A stretch of 64,000 bases of DNA from contig NZ_JADPKY010000132.1 of the NCBI RefSeq assembly GCF_023074185.1, positions 372,001 to 436,000 on the forward strand, written 5' to 3'. Shown one piece after another: positions 58,901 through 64,000 of this stretch. Numbering within the stretch: the first letter of the stretch is position 1; every line of letters begins with the position of its first letter. The DNA is from Bradyrhizobium sp. 132 (lineage in GTDB: Bacteria > Pseudomonadota > Alphaproteobacteria > Rhizobiales > Xanthobacteraceae). The notes below the pieces were generated by a model, which was not told where the DNA came from, searched no databases, and saw only the letters and a program-made list of their open reading frames with translations. The position numbers and the translations under genes are program-made.

Positions 58901-61900
58901 GTACCAGGAGATCTACGATCACCTGACACTGACGCTGACCAATACGGTCAAGGCGTCGAACCCGATCAACATCTCGTTCAGCGGCGGCGGCAACAGCACG
59001 GTTCTGGTCACTTCGAACTCCGGCATCGTCGTCAACGGTCCGATCAACAACCTCTCGGGCACGACGACGGTCAACGCCACCGGGGCCAATTCGGCCATCA
59101 CTAGCGGCACGAATGCGAACAACCCGATGATATCGGGCCGGAGCGTAATTCTCTCGGCGGATGGCGGCATCGGCACGATCGGCGCGAACGGTGTTCCCGT
59201 CCAGGTGCAGGTCTATGGCGGCAGCCTGACGGCGAGTTCGATTGACCACGACATCGCGATCGCGGCCATCGGCTCGCTTTCGATCAATCAGGTGAAGGTA
59301 AATTCGGCGGGCAGCACGCCGCAGGGCAGTGTCTTTATCTCGGCGACCGGGGACATCTACTCGGCCTCGCCCTACGACGTCGCCAACCCCGTCGTGATCG
59401 GCAAGAACGTCGAGATCAACTCCACCGCCGGCGCGATCGGCGCGACGAGCAGCGTCGTCAATGGCGCGAGCACGCTTACCAATATCAATCCGCTGGTGAT
59501 CCAGGCGACGGGCACGACGCAGGCCGGCGGCAGCGTCGACGGCGGGGTTCTCGACAGCGCCTCGGCCACCGGCACCTACATCGTGCAGTCCAAGGGCGAT
59601 TTGCGCCTCGGCACGGTCCAGTCGAGCGGCGGCCCGGTGTTCCTGGAGGCCGCCGGCTCGGACGGCAACCAGGCGAGCATCCTGAACGGAAGGACCGCGG
59701 TTGGTCTCACCCAGGCGCAGAGCCAGCATCTGCAGGATGTCTGGGCCAGCCTCGACCTGCTCAGCGGCAACGCCGCCACCAACGCCGTCAACAGCTACCA
59801 GTCGATGGTGACGTCGGCCTACAACGACTACTTCCAGCTCAAGAACATCGCGTTCACGAACGGCAGCACCTACAACCCGACTTCGGTGGGGCTGACGGTG
59901 CTGCGGGCGCAAGTGGCCGCCAAGCTCGGCATCGACCCCGCGAACGTCTCGACGACGGACATGAAGGTCGAGGCCACGACGCGGTTCCTGAGGGATCAGT
60001 TCCTGCTCGGCAGGATCACGACCGACGAGCTCAAGACCTCGCTGACGACATTGCTCGGCACCGCACCGGCAGATCCGCTGGCGACCGTGTTCGGCAGCTC
60101 GTTGTCGTCGACCCTGTTCACGAAGCTGTTCGACGGCGTAACGACAGCCAATCAGCGCCTGCCGAGCAATACGGCGCTGCAAACGGCGCTCACGACCTAC
60201 AGTGCGAATTACACTTACACGCTCGCATCGACCGAGAGGGTCTACGGCATCATCACCGCGGGCGCGCAGTGGACACAGAGCCAGCTCGCCTACACCGTCT
60301 CGTCGTCGGCCGTCGGCGCCGCACCGCCGCCGATCGACGAGAACGTCGTGGCCAATGTCAGCGCCAACCAGATCATGCTCTACGCGCCGCACGGTTCGGT
60401 CGGCAATTCGGCCGCGCCGCAGGCGTTCACTTTCACGAGCGTCGATTCCTCGTCGCTGACGCCGGAGCAGAGGGGATTGCTCGCGACCGCCGGCCCCGGT
60501 CAGCTCACTGTCGGCGCGGTCACCGACCCGACGACCCATGTCGTGACATATACGGTCAGCCTGTCGCAGCAGAACCTCGTCGTTGTCGACAACCCGATCG
60601 CGATCTCGGCCAAGTCGCTGACGAATGTCTATCTCGGCAGCAAGAACAGCCTTACACTAGGCGGCGTCACTGCGAACTACGGCCCGATCGCGGCCGCGCA
60701 GGCCAACGGCATCGAAGTGACCGGCCGTGGCGACGTCAAGCTCGACGCCGTGACCAGCATCACCGCCGCCGCCGGCGTGACCGGTACGCCCGTGATCTCC
60801 GGCGATATCGGCAACCTGACCCTGATCGCCGAGCACGGCAATGTCGGTGCCCCCGGGGCCGCCGGAAGCAATCCCGCAGCCAATGCAAACGCGATCCAGA
60901 TCGCGTTCGCCGATCCGAGCAACGATCAGCTCGACCAGGTCTCGTCGGCGCAGGGCATCTATGTGAAGCAGACCACCGGCGATCTCATCCTCGGCAACAT
61001 TGCCGCCGGCAATGCAATTCAGCTCGCGGCGACCGGCAGCATCTACGCCGAATCCGGCTTCTCAGACCGTACCGCGATCCACATTCTGGGCACCGACCTC
61101 GATCTGCGTGCCGGCGGCAGCATCAGCTTCAACGGCTCGACCTTCCAGCCCGTGCAGGTGAATATCTCCGGCGCCGTGACCGGCTCGGCGGTCGGCGATC
61201 TCAGCATCCTCGCGGTCACCGGAGATCTCGTGGTCGGCGCGAGCGGCACCTATGGAACGCTGACGGCTGGCGGAGCACTGACGCTGAACGTTCCGCGCGG
61301 CGTGCTCACCATCAATGCGGACATCACCAGCGGCGGCCTGATGCAACTGCTTGCCAACCGCGGCATGACTTTCACGGCCGGCACCAGCACGGCGCCTGTG
61401 ACGGCGACCAGCAGCTCGGACGGAGTGACACTGGTGGCCGCGACACTGTCGATGGGAGCTTACGCCGCCATCAACGCGGCCGGCGTGATCTCCGTGACCA
61501 CCACCGGCGACGCGACCATCGGCCAGCTGAATTCGTCGCTGTCCTATGCGGCGGCCTCGAATGCGCCTTCGATCATCGTCACCGCCGGCGGCGTCGCCTC
61601 GCTGGGGGCGATCATCGACAACGGCGACGGCCAGATCAAGTTCGTCGCGTCCGGCTCAGGCGCCGAAGTCGCACTGAGCGCATCCAACGGCATCGGCAAC
61701 GCGACAAGCCGGTTCATCCTCAGCGCCGCGCGGCTGTCGGCAAGCACGAGTGCCGGCGGCATTTACCTGAAGGCTCTGACCGACACCGAGGCGAGCCTGC
61801 TCTCCGCGGTCAAGGGTAGCGTGGACATCCTCGGCACCGGTGGCCTGACGCTCGACCAGGTGCTGGCGGGCACGGCGGCGGGCGCGAGCGGCTCCTTCAG

Positions 61901-63299
61901 CGCCGTGGCGAACAACGGCAGCATCGTCATCGGCACCGCCGACAGCAGCGGGTCGCAGACGGTCCACGCCACCCAGAACGTGACGTTCAAGTCGCTCGCG
62001 GCAACCGGCTACAGCGGCGACGTCGGCAACATCAATGTCACGGCTGATAACGGCTTCATCCTGGCGCAGACGGTGATCTCGGGCGGCGTGACGACGCTGG
62101 GTTCGGTCTCGGCCAACGGCTCGGCAAGACTGCTGGCGGCGGGCGCGAACACCGGTCATAACCTCACGGCTTCGACCGGCAACGCGCTTCTGCAGGGCAC
62201 CTTTGTCAGGTGGGATAATCTCAATGTCGGCGGCACGCTCGGCATCACTGCGACGGCTGGAGGGATCACGCTCGGCACCGCCACCAGCGGCGGCACGCAG
62301 ACCCTGCATGCCGTGGACGACATCGTCTTCAGCCAGCTGACCACGACGGGGATCCCGGGCGATGCCGGCGGCATCGACGTCAAGTCCGACACCGGTTCGC
62401 TCCGCGGCGGATCGATCTCCGCCAACGGCGATACGCATTTCGATGTGGCCGGAGGGGTCTCGTTCGACCGGATCAGCGGCAATGTGATCAAGCTGATTTC
62501 GTCGGGCGACCTGACCATCAATTGGGTCAGCGTGGTCAAGGAGCTCGACCTCGCAGCCGATACCATCAACGTCAAGGGCGAGCAGGTCCACTCGAACCCG
62601 TCGGTTCCGCTGATCATGAACATCACCGGCTACAATGGCGGTACCGCGAAATACGCCAACATCTCGATCGATCCGGACACCATCATCATCAACCAGTTCA
62701 AGGTGGTGGACGCGAACTTCCTGACCGATGCGCACTCCGTGACGATCCTGAACGGCTATGTGCCGGGCCAGCTCATGCTCACCACCGCCACCCAGCAGGT
62801 GCTGCTGGACAACCGTTCGCCGGCACCGACGAACGGGCCGTCGCTCCAGCTTTATCAGCCGGGCGGCGTGTTCACGATGAGCCAGGTCGGCAACGCCAAT
62901 GTCAGCAACGCCTATGTGGTGTTCTACACCGGCGACGTCTCGGCGACCGTCACCAACTACGGCTCGACCCACACCTGCTGCAACGACTTCACCGGCGCGA
63001 GCATGGTGCGCAACATCCCGGTCGACGGCGAGGGCAAGGAGAGCATCGAGACCTGGCTCGCGAAAAAGGACGGCGGGACGTTCTACCTGCTCGGTCTGTC
63101 CGGCCAGGCGCGGCTCGACGCGCTGCTGACGCCGCGGCCGGTCGAGACCGTCGGGGCCGGCCCGGCCGTCAACATCGAAGGACTGAACGACATGCGCAAG
63201 CTGCGCCGCCAGGGGCAGCGCGTGGGGCGCACGGGCTGGAAGGATGCGGCGGTCGAGACGGCGAGGCCGGCGATTGGCCGTCTGGCACAGGCATGGTAA
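46944..63299 (+). CDS. Giant two-partner-secretion exoprotein (LktA/filamentous-hemagglutinin-like adhesin)
   Basis: TpsA-type surface or secreted protein of 5451 residues in one uninterrupted frame. A long N-terminal leader (1-45, hydrophobic core MSLLCAMQMVFLPVFSV) is followed by the TPS secretion domain: ANVITPDGRTGTSLQ, FNSFSQFSVGQGNTVNLQLP, NVYFADPKGFVVGRSGTVNVGSLNVSTPT, ending near LLIDPTDVVIGD (about 362-374). The rest is a predicted beta-helix rich in Ala, Ser, Thr, Gly and Asn, with many TAYI/NAYI-type turns. Around 3350-4100 the sequence is richer in Tyr, Trp and Pro and contains Cys-Cys pairs. The C-terminus ends in a basic tail (MRKLRRQGQRVGRTGW). RBS GAGGAT precedes ATG 46944. 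A TpsB gene follows after 11 bases. Likely role: attachment, aggregation or contact with a host or competitors; not proven. Confidence 0.9.
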   Translation: MRRPSAKRDNDELTLRRLARFRSMSLLCAMQMVFLPVFSVRLQAQPANVITPDGRTGTSLQTSGSVTNVTTSTVSGNNAFNSFSQFSVGQGNTVNLQLPTGTQNLVNIVRDAPVYVNGTLNSYMNGAIGGNVYFADPKGFVVGRSGTVNVGSLNVSTPTREFTDSLIGAGGQINGSAVGNLMAGSFPVSPDGNIRIYGRINAQDGVRLTGQNIFVGGGASQRDIANLDHAAKFSASVNSKGLRSAAAITVRNGSIHIGAVNNATVNGRLTARSKSTTPSSITVVAGNKAELGKNARLSTASKTADAGGVLVKAGNAVTVKSGAKINASSKAGNAGLVELSGNGVIDVGSGVTINLAAPNGQAGTLLIDPTDVVIGDMSQGDAGVTLGNTSVANAIAALSAGGTYLVQADHSVTLAAHAVIDARNLDAAKTHSVGNAINVEIDAPTISIVNGAKILAQAINISGTTYTSGSVTLTATANDTKLSGQATATTGITIDGQITGGDISIGATSTATSSFTSSVPGLFTLVGTTLAASLLGLNGGYVAASATAVVNINGNANINGAGNVDITSHGSETAQDPALASTLLGGSPIGAAAVVGKLDGNVTTNVASGATISAGGNLNIHAINDATLNVTAVAATSSAQFVATVAYSTGSVSTSANVATGANLSVGNVIASGNSLTVRAINNNSFSTSATAVALSTPNASGGIGGALAISDVTTSATAKLGSSLGTSASSRMNGSVMVEATSNTTSNSTMASTIVGTPAVIGAIQDFMVSTASPGSIIAQHMIPLMPVNFDLKAAAALSLANSTENATASIGQNPSGGAPSLYVSGNVAVVSTLVDRGVRSNATASAIASDPTSGEGVAISAAVAWGNFNHNSNAYIGGGTVINAANIAVDASTWMPITNTWLKWDGLTEVLSHLNGNLGVGGNILTSYANATADAGDTAAVAGSMNHFVVNNDTTAWVASSASLTATCTAACGSSWSATVNNGDVHTYDASIQIAATTTTASIDAAGNVGTLGFLPGNTSGGSSVGGSLNFVQFNTSTIAGVSDGASLRAADDIAVNAITSDQFIAVAPSSGKAAGALALNGITSLGFLNNTTHASISSQASVFSPTLNILAQQDLSVVTIAGAVNVGGGSAVGLSVAYLGANMDTSAYIGDNHSDIRPGPFSTDDPFAGNSGGSGSVNADNLTISATTSGRITAAAVAASISEPSLSSFADKAGAAGAAATGGPAGIALAANKISSGSGSSTNGFTMDLAGSSSVSDVSLGTSAYVRNTSVNKFTTATAVNTNTIVQALNDTILSNGSGSAAANMSGSSSQGAAIGAAIAAAMSNNATLAYIYGTTMQNQMSVTVQALNGGSETVVAIGVAGGTSANAAALSGSVGIMTDSANAYIESSTITGYATGTNRAIEVDAYQTTNIAIGGGSLYVSGGKAGVGIGLTYASIADPAGGNATDAHIRSTSISNYDSLLVLADSASVIAAGAATGGAGGNGLAGAIVVDEITPTTTAYISSSSTVNINVGRVTVLADSGAVSDLDTALGNLVKKSNNNHLASDTCTAAAGNGTQNCIDFSVAALNGGTGNGPGASIVSVAGTIQAGKNNVGASMVYDTIATTHSAYIANVRMSTLGSVSVSALDTTKIQSVTIGFGLATSQFAGVGGMTISSIANTVTAAIGNNQSDPTQSTVTASNISVSASDNSSITGAAAIAGASTQGSAAGLALVYSSIANNVSAGVTGSKLTASGSVAVSANSNASISTIAVGIAMSSQVGLAGSVATNLMGTNVTANITAAGTNGINGADVIAANNVAVIAGNNDKAAVFAGAVSISKGAGGGAGSLVTNKITGATAAYISGANTKVDARGTSATDALSVNNGTLVHAFDLGTAQAPSDSTPDLSENQDALRGLAVVASSHQAVVANVASLAASSGIAIMINPITNVMSGATRAYIDSAAIDTRLTSSTLAPQIEVAASSFSYSGTLGAGIIPPTGNGGGGATIISTTMSRDTRAYITNATVGGVQSPSPTVGAVTVKANAEQDASSIAIGFNTGSVGLNVFQATTEAYVDGGALTAASLTVNANNNTGIFSANGSGAYGSQAAIGAAFLVQVSANRTEAYVGDEFHYQGNGAAHTTAVNLTGALDVEAKTKNRFEAYAVGGALSTGTAAIAGMANVEIANNTTIAGVYDTTLQSPTGGAAGAVTINANEDVAIKEIAGALAIGASGGGVGVGAAANVIVFKSQTIAESRNSNLNSSGAINVGALSTKEVLSYAVTAGIGGSVGIGATVGVIIIGTNTADPDTQGEQTGQLNQGGNGTIASVNAGTNSSHGSNAVASGTAGNPNNANVTSTYDVSSVLTGGNDGVTAQIAGGNVTGTQVNVAATSANAAKMYLLGAGFAKNVGIGAGIGYTSVSSSVLANLSAVVSAPSVAVAAVVKDASTGSYAGKTIDTEAIAGGAALYFGADAAVAVGNVANTVTAQLGGQITGTGGDGVAVMALDSSTQVVFTGGVTGGAVAVGASIATAGRSSSVAAKVLDDAVVNTSTLAVGASGAGQLTTTSTALGGGIVAGVGADAEAHENSTVLAEIGSGSSITTSAAGVGTLVTASITPNLSSTAIGVSVGGGAVGVAVAKSTVGAMVTADVGDNAVFSGGALAVTAMALVPTSGTTTYAWALAGGGGSLIGAQGSLAMASENATVSAYGGTGITLPNGDVVIAAENDSSQYAQATGLSTGFLALGATVAQTSSSAHTYAYLGAPVDMDTAHLNHTDYTGILQITATGKDTNVSNATVGAGGTYAGAAAVATTSSTAVTDARFDGGTTDDTVYFGGLSINAKHTTNYAASGDAYQASTAGVSAGKAQNDVNSTTTAEIGNHLIINSAGGNMVVISNDIVNQAGGGARSGSGGTFSGAAALSDSHVTQTVTTNIGSGTVLSLNGDPRTSAAVINIEAYNTLNTNDTASLATASFFAGGGAESNMTANATLAVNINARELFSAGKIYIGSAAKMAAANNANASLYGAIAGVGASTNTWAHANQAVNVGNNAKVEAWGQINIFAGMSGDTIIFSSVQATATTVVYNNTAIPISTLYRGTANADDTTSLTLANTSSVLGVQNISLGATQSQVTASGNGSNYNPYLDIFSAKNSDNHSHTSGTGDVALNGLVAAGINNDITITIDIGASTPTASTTSPYSSLLSGGSSTPTLEYVADVDHFNPMMSWNHQVVQYTIVGGFNPYQSVVNQLVTLTGLTETQIRSQLAAATPAAPATMSPSGTDPTGDFQRQINALIQQAPYTSDSTGNAFAFGDMLVSAGNVSILAQKLTGNSGTNPTAPAVIARSSPMIKIENRGLDFMDLANLTVTNVTGGNITYRQIDHVDPDSHSNVTFTATPSATPIIDISATYNRLDPSSGLGVDQNGNQLTRTPDIYFDGAVNNENGLLKITNNLGSIVASQSLNAATVQMVAPNGSFVFLGGIGSFYTSNHDVLSQWAGVEFKPADDDTLTAVMAAATYLGAYGDYATAPHIAGGAGHPYFYYCCVDGNNGVQQTAANSTIFTARMLELYYDGLSLYSAIFLPMGSGAPGSGNPNAGSVGSTTVLGQMEGPTRQTITTAPWERDTYTGQGVYSNSTYDYTTTSTDSQGNTTTTNHTSTFYSPFNCAGCSAYFQVVNIQPDVITPRTAQSNSSSNWSSTAPTGYQTPDNAPFIFGKAIIISAGVININGTIQSGTSSDYSVDIGGTTLTAINDLKSRNAGADFAQAQVNARNGSYYDITASATTEAAGDIKIGVKYNALTDQILVNGVVQGSGGYVYLNGKIISTSTQDGVSQGTIAVKGGAGSITVNNTTGLQLVTNTINTGVSAPSVIEIVDQLKQQTTWYVYNPSAAGGQQVSTYQTSGFNASQYTDTMLTSLSGTAGIQYATKANMFYQWVDTATLDRPTDSTQFDYGWHYTPNAATGQNWTRTISLVSDVQQAQGGGGSTGPQTSNFQEVVTATGSYHTGGGNTHPEKCCGADGQYNWYQEIYDHLTLTLTNTVKASNPINISFSGGGNSTVLVTSNSGIVVNGPINNLSGTTTVNATGANSAITSGTNANNPMISGRSVILSADGGIGTIGANGVPVQVQVYGGSLTASSIDHDIAIAAIGSLSINQVKVNSAGSTPQGSVFISATGDIYSASPYDVANPVVIGKNVEINSTAGAIGATSSVVNGASTLTNINPLVIQATGTTQAGGSVDGGVLDSASATGTYIVQSKGDLRLGTVQSSGGPVFLEAAGSDGNQASILNGRTAVGLTQAQSQHLQDVWASLDLLSGNAATNAVNSYQSMVTSAYNDYFQLKNIAFTNGSTYNPTSVGLTVLRAQVAAKLGIDPANVSTTDMKVEATTRFLRDQFLLGRITTDELKTSLTTLLGTAPADPLATVFGSSLSSTLFTKLFDGVTTANQRLPSNTALQTALTTYSANYTYTLASTERVYGIITAGAQWTQSQLAYTVSSSAVGAAPPPIDENVVANVSANQIMLYAPHGSVGNSAAPQAFTFTSVDSSSLTPEQRGLLATAGPGQLTVGAVTDPTTHVVTYTVSLSQQNLVVVDNPIAISAKSLTNVYLGSKNSLTLGGVTANYGPIAAAQANGIEVTGRGDVKLDAVTSITAAAGVTGTPVISGDIGNLTLIAEHGNVGAPGAAGSNPAANANAIQIAFADPSNDQLDQVSSAQGIYVKQTTGDLILGNIAAGNAIQLAATGSIYAESGFSDRTAIHILGTDLDLRAGGSISFNGSTFQPVQVNISGAVTGSAVGDLSILAVTGDLVVGASGTYGTLTAGGALTLNVPRGVLTINADITSGGLMQLLANRGMTFTAGTSTAPVTATSSSDGVTLVAATLSMGAYAAINAAGVISVTTTGDATIGQLNSSLSYAAASNAPSIIVTAGGVASLGAIIDNGDGQIKFVASGSGAEVALSASNGIGNATSRFILSAARLSASTSAGGIYLKALTDTEASLLSAVKGSVDILGTGGLTLDQVLAGTAAGASGSFSAVANNGSIVIGTADSSGSQTVHATQNVTFKSLAATGYSGDVGNINVTADNGFILAQTVISGGVTTLGSVSANGSARLLAAGANTGHNLTASTGNALLQGTFVRWDNLNVGGTLGITATAGGITLGTATSGGTQTLHAVDDIVFSQLTTTGIPGDAGGIDVKSDTGSLRGGSISANGDTHFDVAGGVSFDRISGNVIKLISSGDLTINWVSVVKELDLAADTINVKGEQVHSNPSVPLIMNITGYNGGTAKYANISIDPDTIIINQFKVVDANFLTDAHSVTILNGYVPGQLMLTTATQQVLLDNRSPAPTNGPSLQLYQPGGVFTMSQVGNANVSNAYVVFYTGDVSATVTNYGSTHTCCNDFTGASMVRNIPVDGEGKESIETWLAKKDGGTFYLLGLSGQARLDALLTPRPVETVGAGPAVNIEGLNDMRKLRRQGQRVGRTGWKDAAVETARPAIGRLAQAW

Positions 63300-63310
63300 C
63301 GGGATTTGGA

Positions 63311-64000
63311 ATGCGGATTCTGGGGGCAGCATTTGGGGTTGGGCTGGCAGCTTGCTGCATCGCTCCCGCACGCGCGCAGGTGCCCTCGATCAATCCCGGC
63401 GTGATCCAGAACGACGTCGACCGGCAGCGCCGGCAGCTCGAACAGCAGAGCGCGCCGCCGAAGCTCAACGGGCCGGCGGTGATCGGCGGTGAGCGGGAAA
63501 AGTCCCAGCTCCTGAAGCCGGGCGGCCCCAAATTCCGCCTGCGCAAGGTCGAGTTCGACGGCTCGAAGTTCATCACGCCGGCCGAGCTCGACGAGATCGC
63601 GAAGAGGTATGTCGGCAAGAACGTCGACATCGCCTCGCTGTTGCAGCTCGTCGCCGACATCAATGCCATCTACACCGAGCGCGGCATCGTCACGGGCATA
63701 GCGACGCTGCCCGAGCAGGATGCCAAGGGCGGCATCGTCCGCGTCAAGCTGACCGAAGGCCGGCTCCAGAAGACGACCATCGAGGGCAACAAGCAGACCC
63801 GCACCGACTACATCCTTCAGCGCGTGAAGGAGCCTGAAGGCGAGGTCCTCGACGTTCCAAAACTCAATCGCGATGTGATCTGGTTCAACCGAACCAACGA
63901 CGTGCAGATCAAGGCGCTGCTCCAGCCCGGCACGAGCTTCGGCCTCACCGATCTCCAGTTCGCGGTGATCGAGCCGCCGATAGACACCCTGCAGCTCTTC
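63311..64000 (+). CDS. TpsB-type outer-membrane transporter (ShlB/FhaC/HecB family), partial
   Basis: First 230 residues; the gene runs past the window. A Sec signal (RILGAAFGVGLAACCIAPARA) is followed by the periplasmic alpha-helix/linker region (VIQNDVDRQRRQLEQQ), then the first POTRA domain (FRLRKVEFDGSKFITPAELDEIAKRYVGKNVDIASLLQLVADINAIYTERGIVTGIATLP) and the start of the second (LQKTTIEGNKQTRTDYILQRV). POTRA domains bind the TPS domain of the exoprotein encoded upstream. Placed 11 bases behind it, this is its dedicated secretion partner. The 16-strand barrel should follow outside the window. Confidence 0.93.
   Translation, partial: MRILGAAFGVGLAACCIAPARAQVPSINPGVIQNDVDRQRRQLEQQSAPPKLNGPAVIGGEREKSQLLKPGGPKFRLRKVEFDGSKFITPAELDEIAKRYVGKNVDIASLLQLVADINAIYTERGIVTGIATLPEQDAKGGIVRVKLTEGRLQKTTIEGNKQTRTDYILQRVKEPEGEVLDVPKLNRDVIWFNRTNDVQIKALLQPGTSFGLTDLQFAVIEPPIDTLQLF

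Overview
The window looks like a chromosomal stretch of a Bradyrhizobium-type alphaproteobacterium. The support is high GC at third codon positions, long ABC-transporter-rich operons with 4-base ATGA/GTGA stop-start overlaps, ChvE/Ggu and SmoEFGK-like transport genes, and palindromic intergenic repeats of a kind I recall from that genus. The genus is an inference; no rRNA, tRNA, insertion sequence, prophage or CRISPR array was seen.

Layout. (1) 1-7338: a divergent locus. On the minus strand are a DUF971 protein, a Crp/Fnr regulator, a NitT/TauT-type binding protein and its permease (cut by the window edge). On the plus strand are a ferredoxin-NADP reductase, an AprA-like flavoprotein, an AprB-like two-cluster ferredoxin and a HEAT-repeat protein. 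(2) 7450-21399: a sugar region. It holds a FAH-family keto-deoxy-sugar-acid enzyme, the YtfQ-YtfR-YtfT-YjfF furanose transporter, a GntR regulator, an L-arabinose/D-galactose 1-dehydrogenase, an aldose epimerase and a lactonase, then a second sugar transporter, ChvE-GguA-GguB. Together they suggest uptake of arabinose or galactose and their oxidation without phosphorylation. (3) 21515-31064: a polyol region with a HAD phosphatase, SorC-type regulator, SmoEFGK-like transporter, short-chain dehydrogenase, FGGY kinase and PfkB kinase. A 35-base palindrome precedes the binding-protein gene and is a good operator candidate. (4) 31195-38123: an amidase followed by a complete five-gene oligopeptide/nickel-type ABC transporter. 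(5) 38476-42126: a CorA-like metal channel, then an esterase/ring-cleavage dioxygenase pair divergent from a LysR regulator, with an 18-base palindrome between them. (6) 42137-45840: an orphan periplasmic binding protein translationally coupled to a hybrid sensor kinase. (7) 46134-64000: a two-partner secretion locus with a small exported protein, a 5451-residue LktA/FHA-like exoprotein and the start of its TpsB outer-membrane transporter.

The observations most worth pursuing are three. The AprBA-like redox/transport locus carries a CAACTAAT-type motif placed 73-77 bases before three of its starts. The orphan binding protein and hybrid kinase form a coupled pair. The very large TPS exoprotein has Cys-Cys motifs in its C-terminal third. 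Across the transport operons, strong stem-loops sit directly behind the binding-protein genes.
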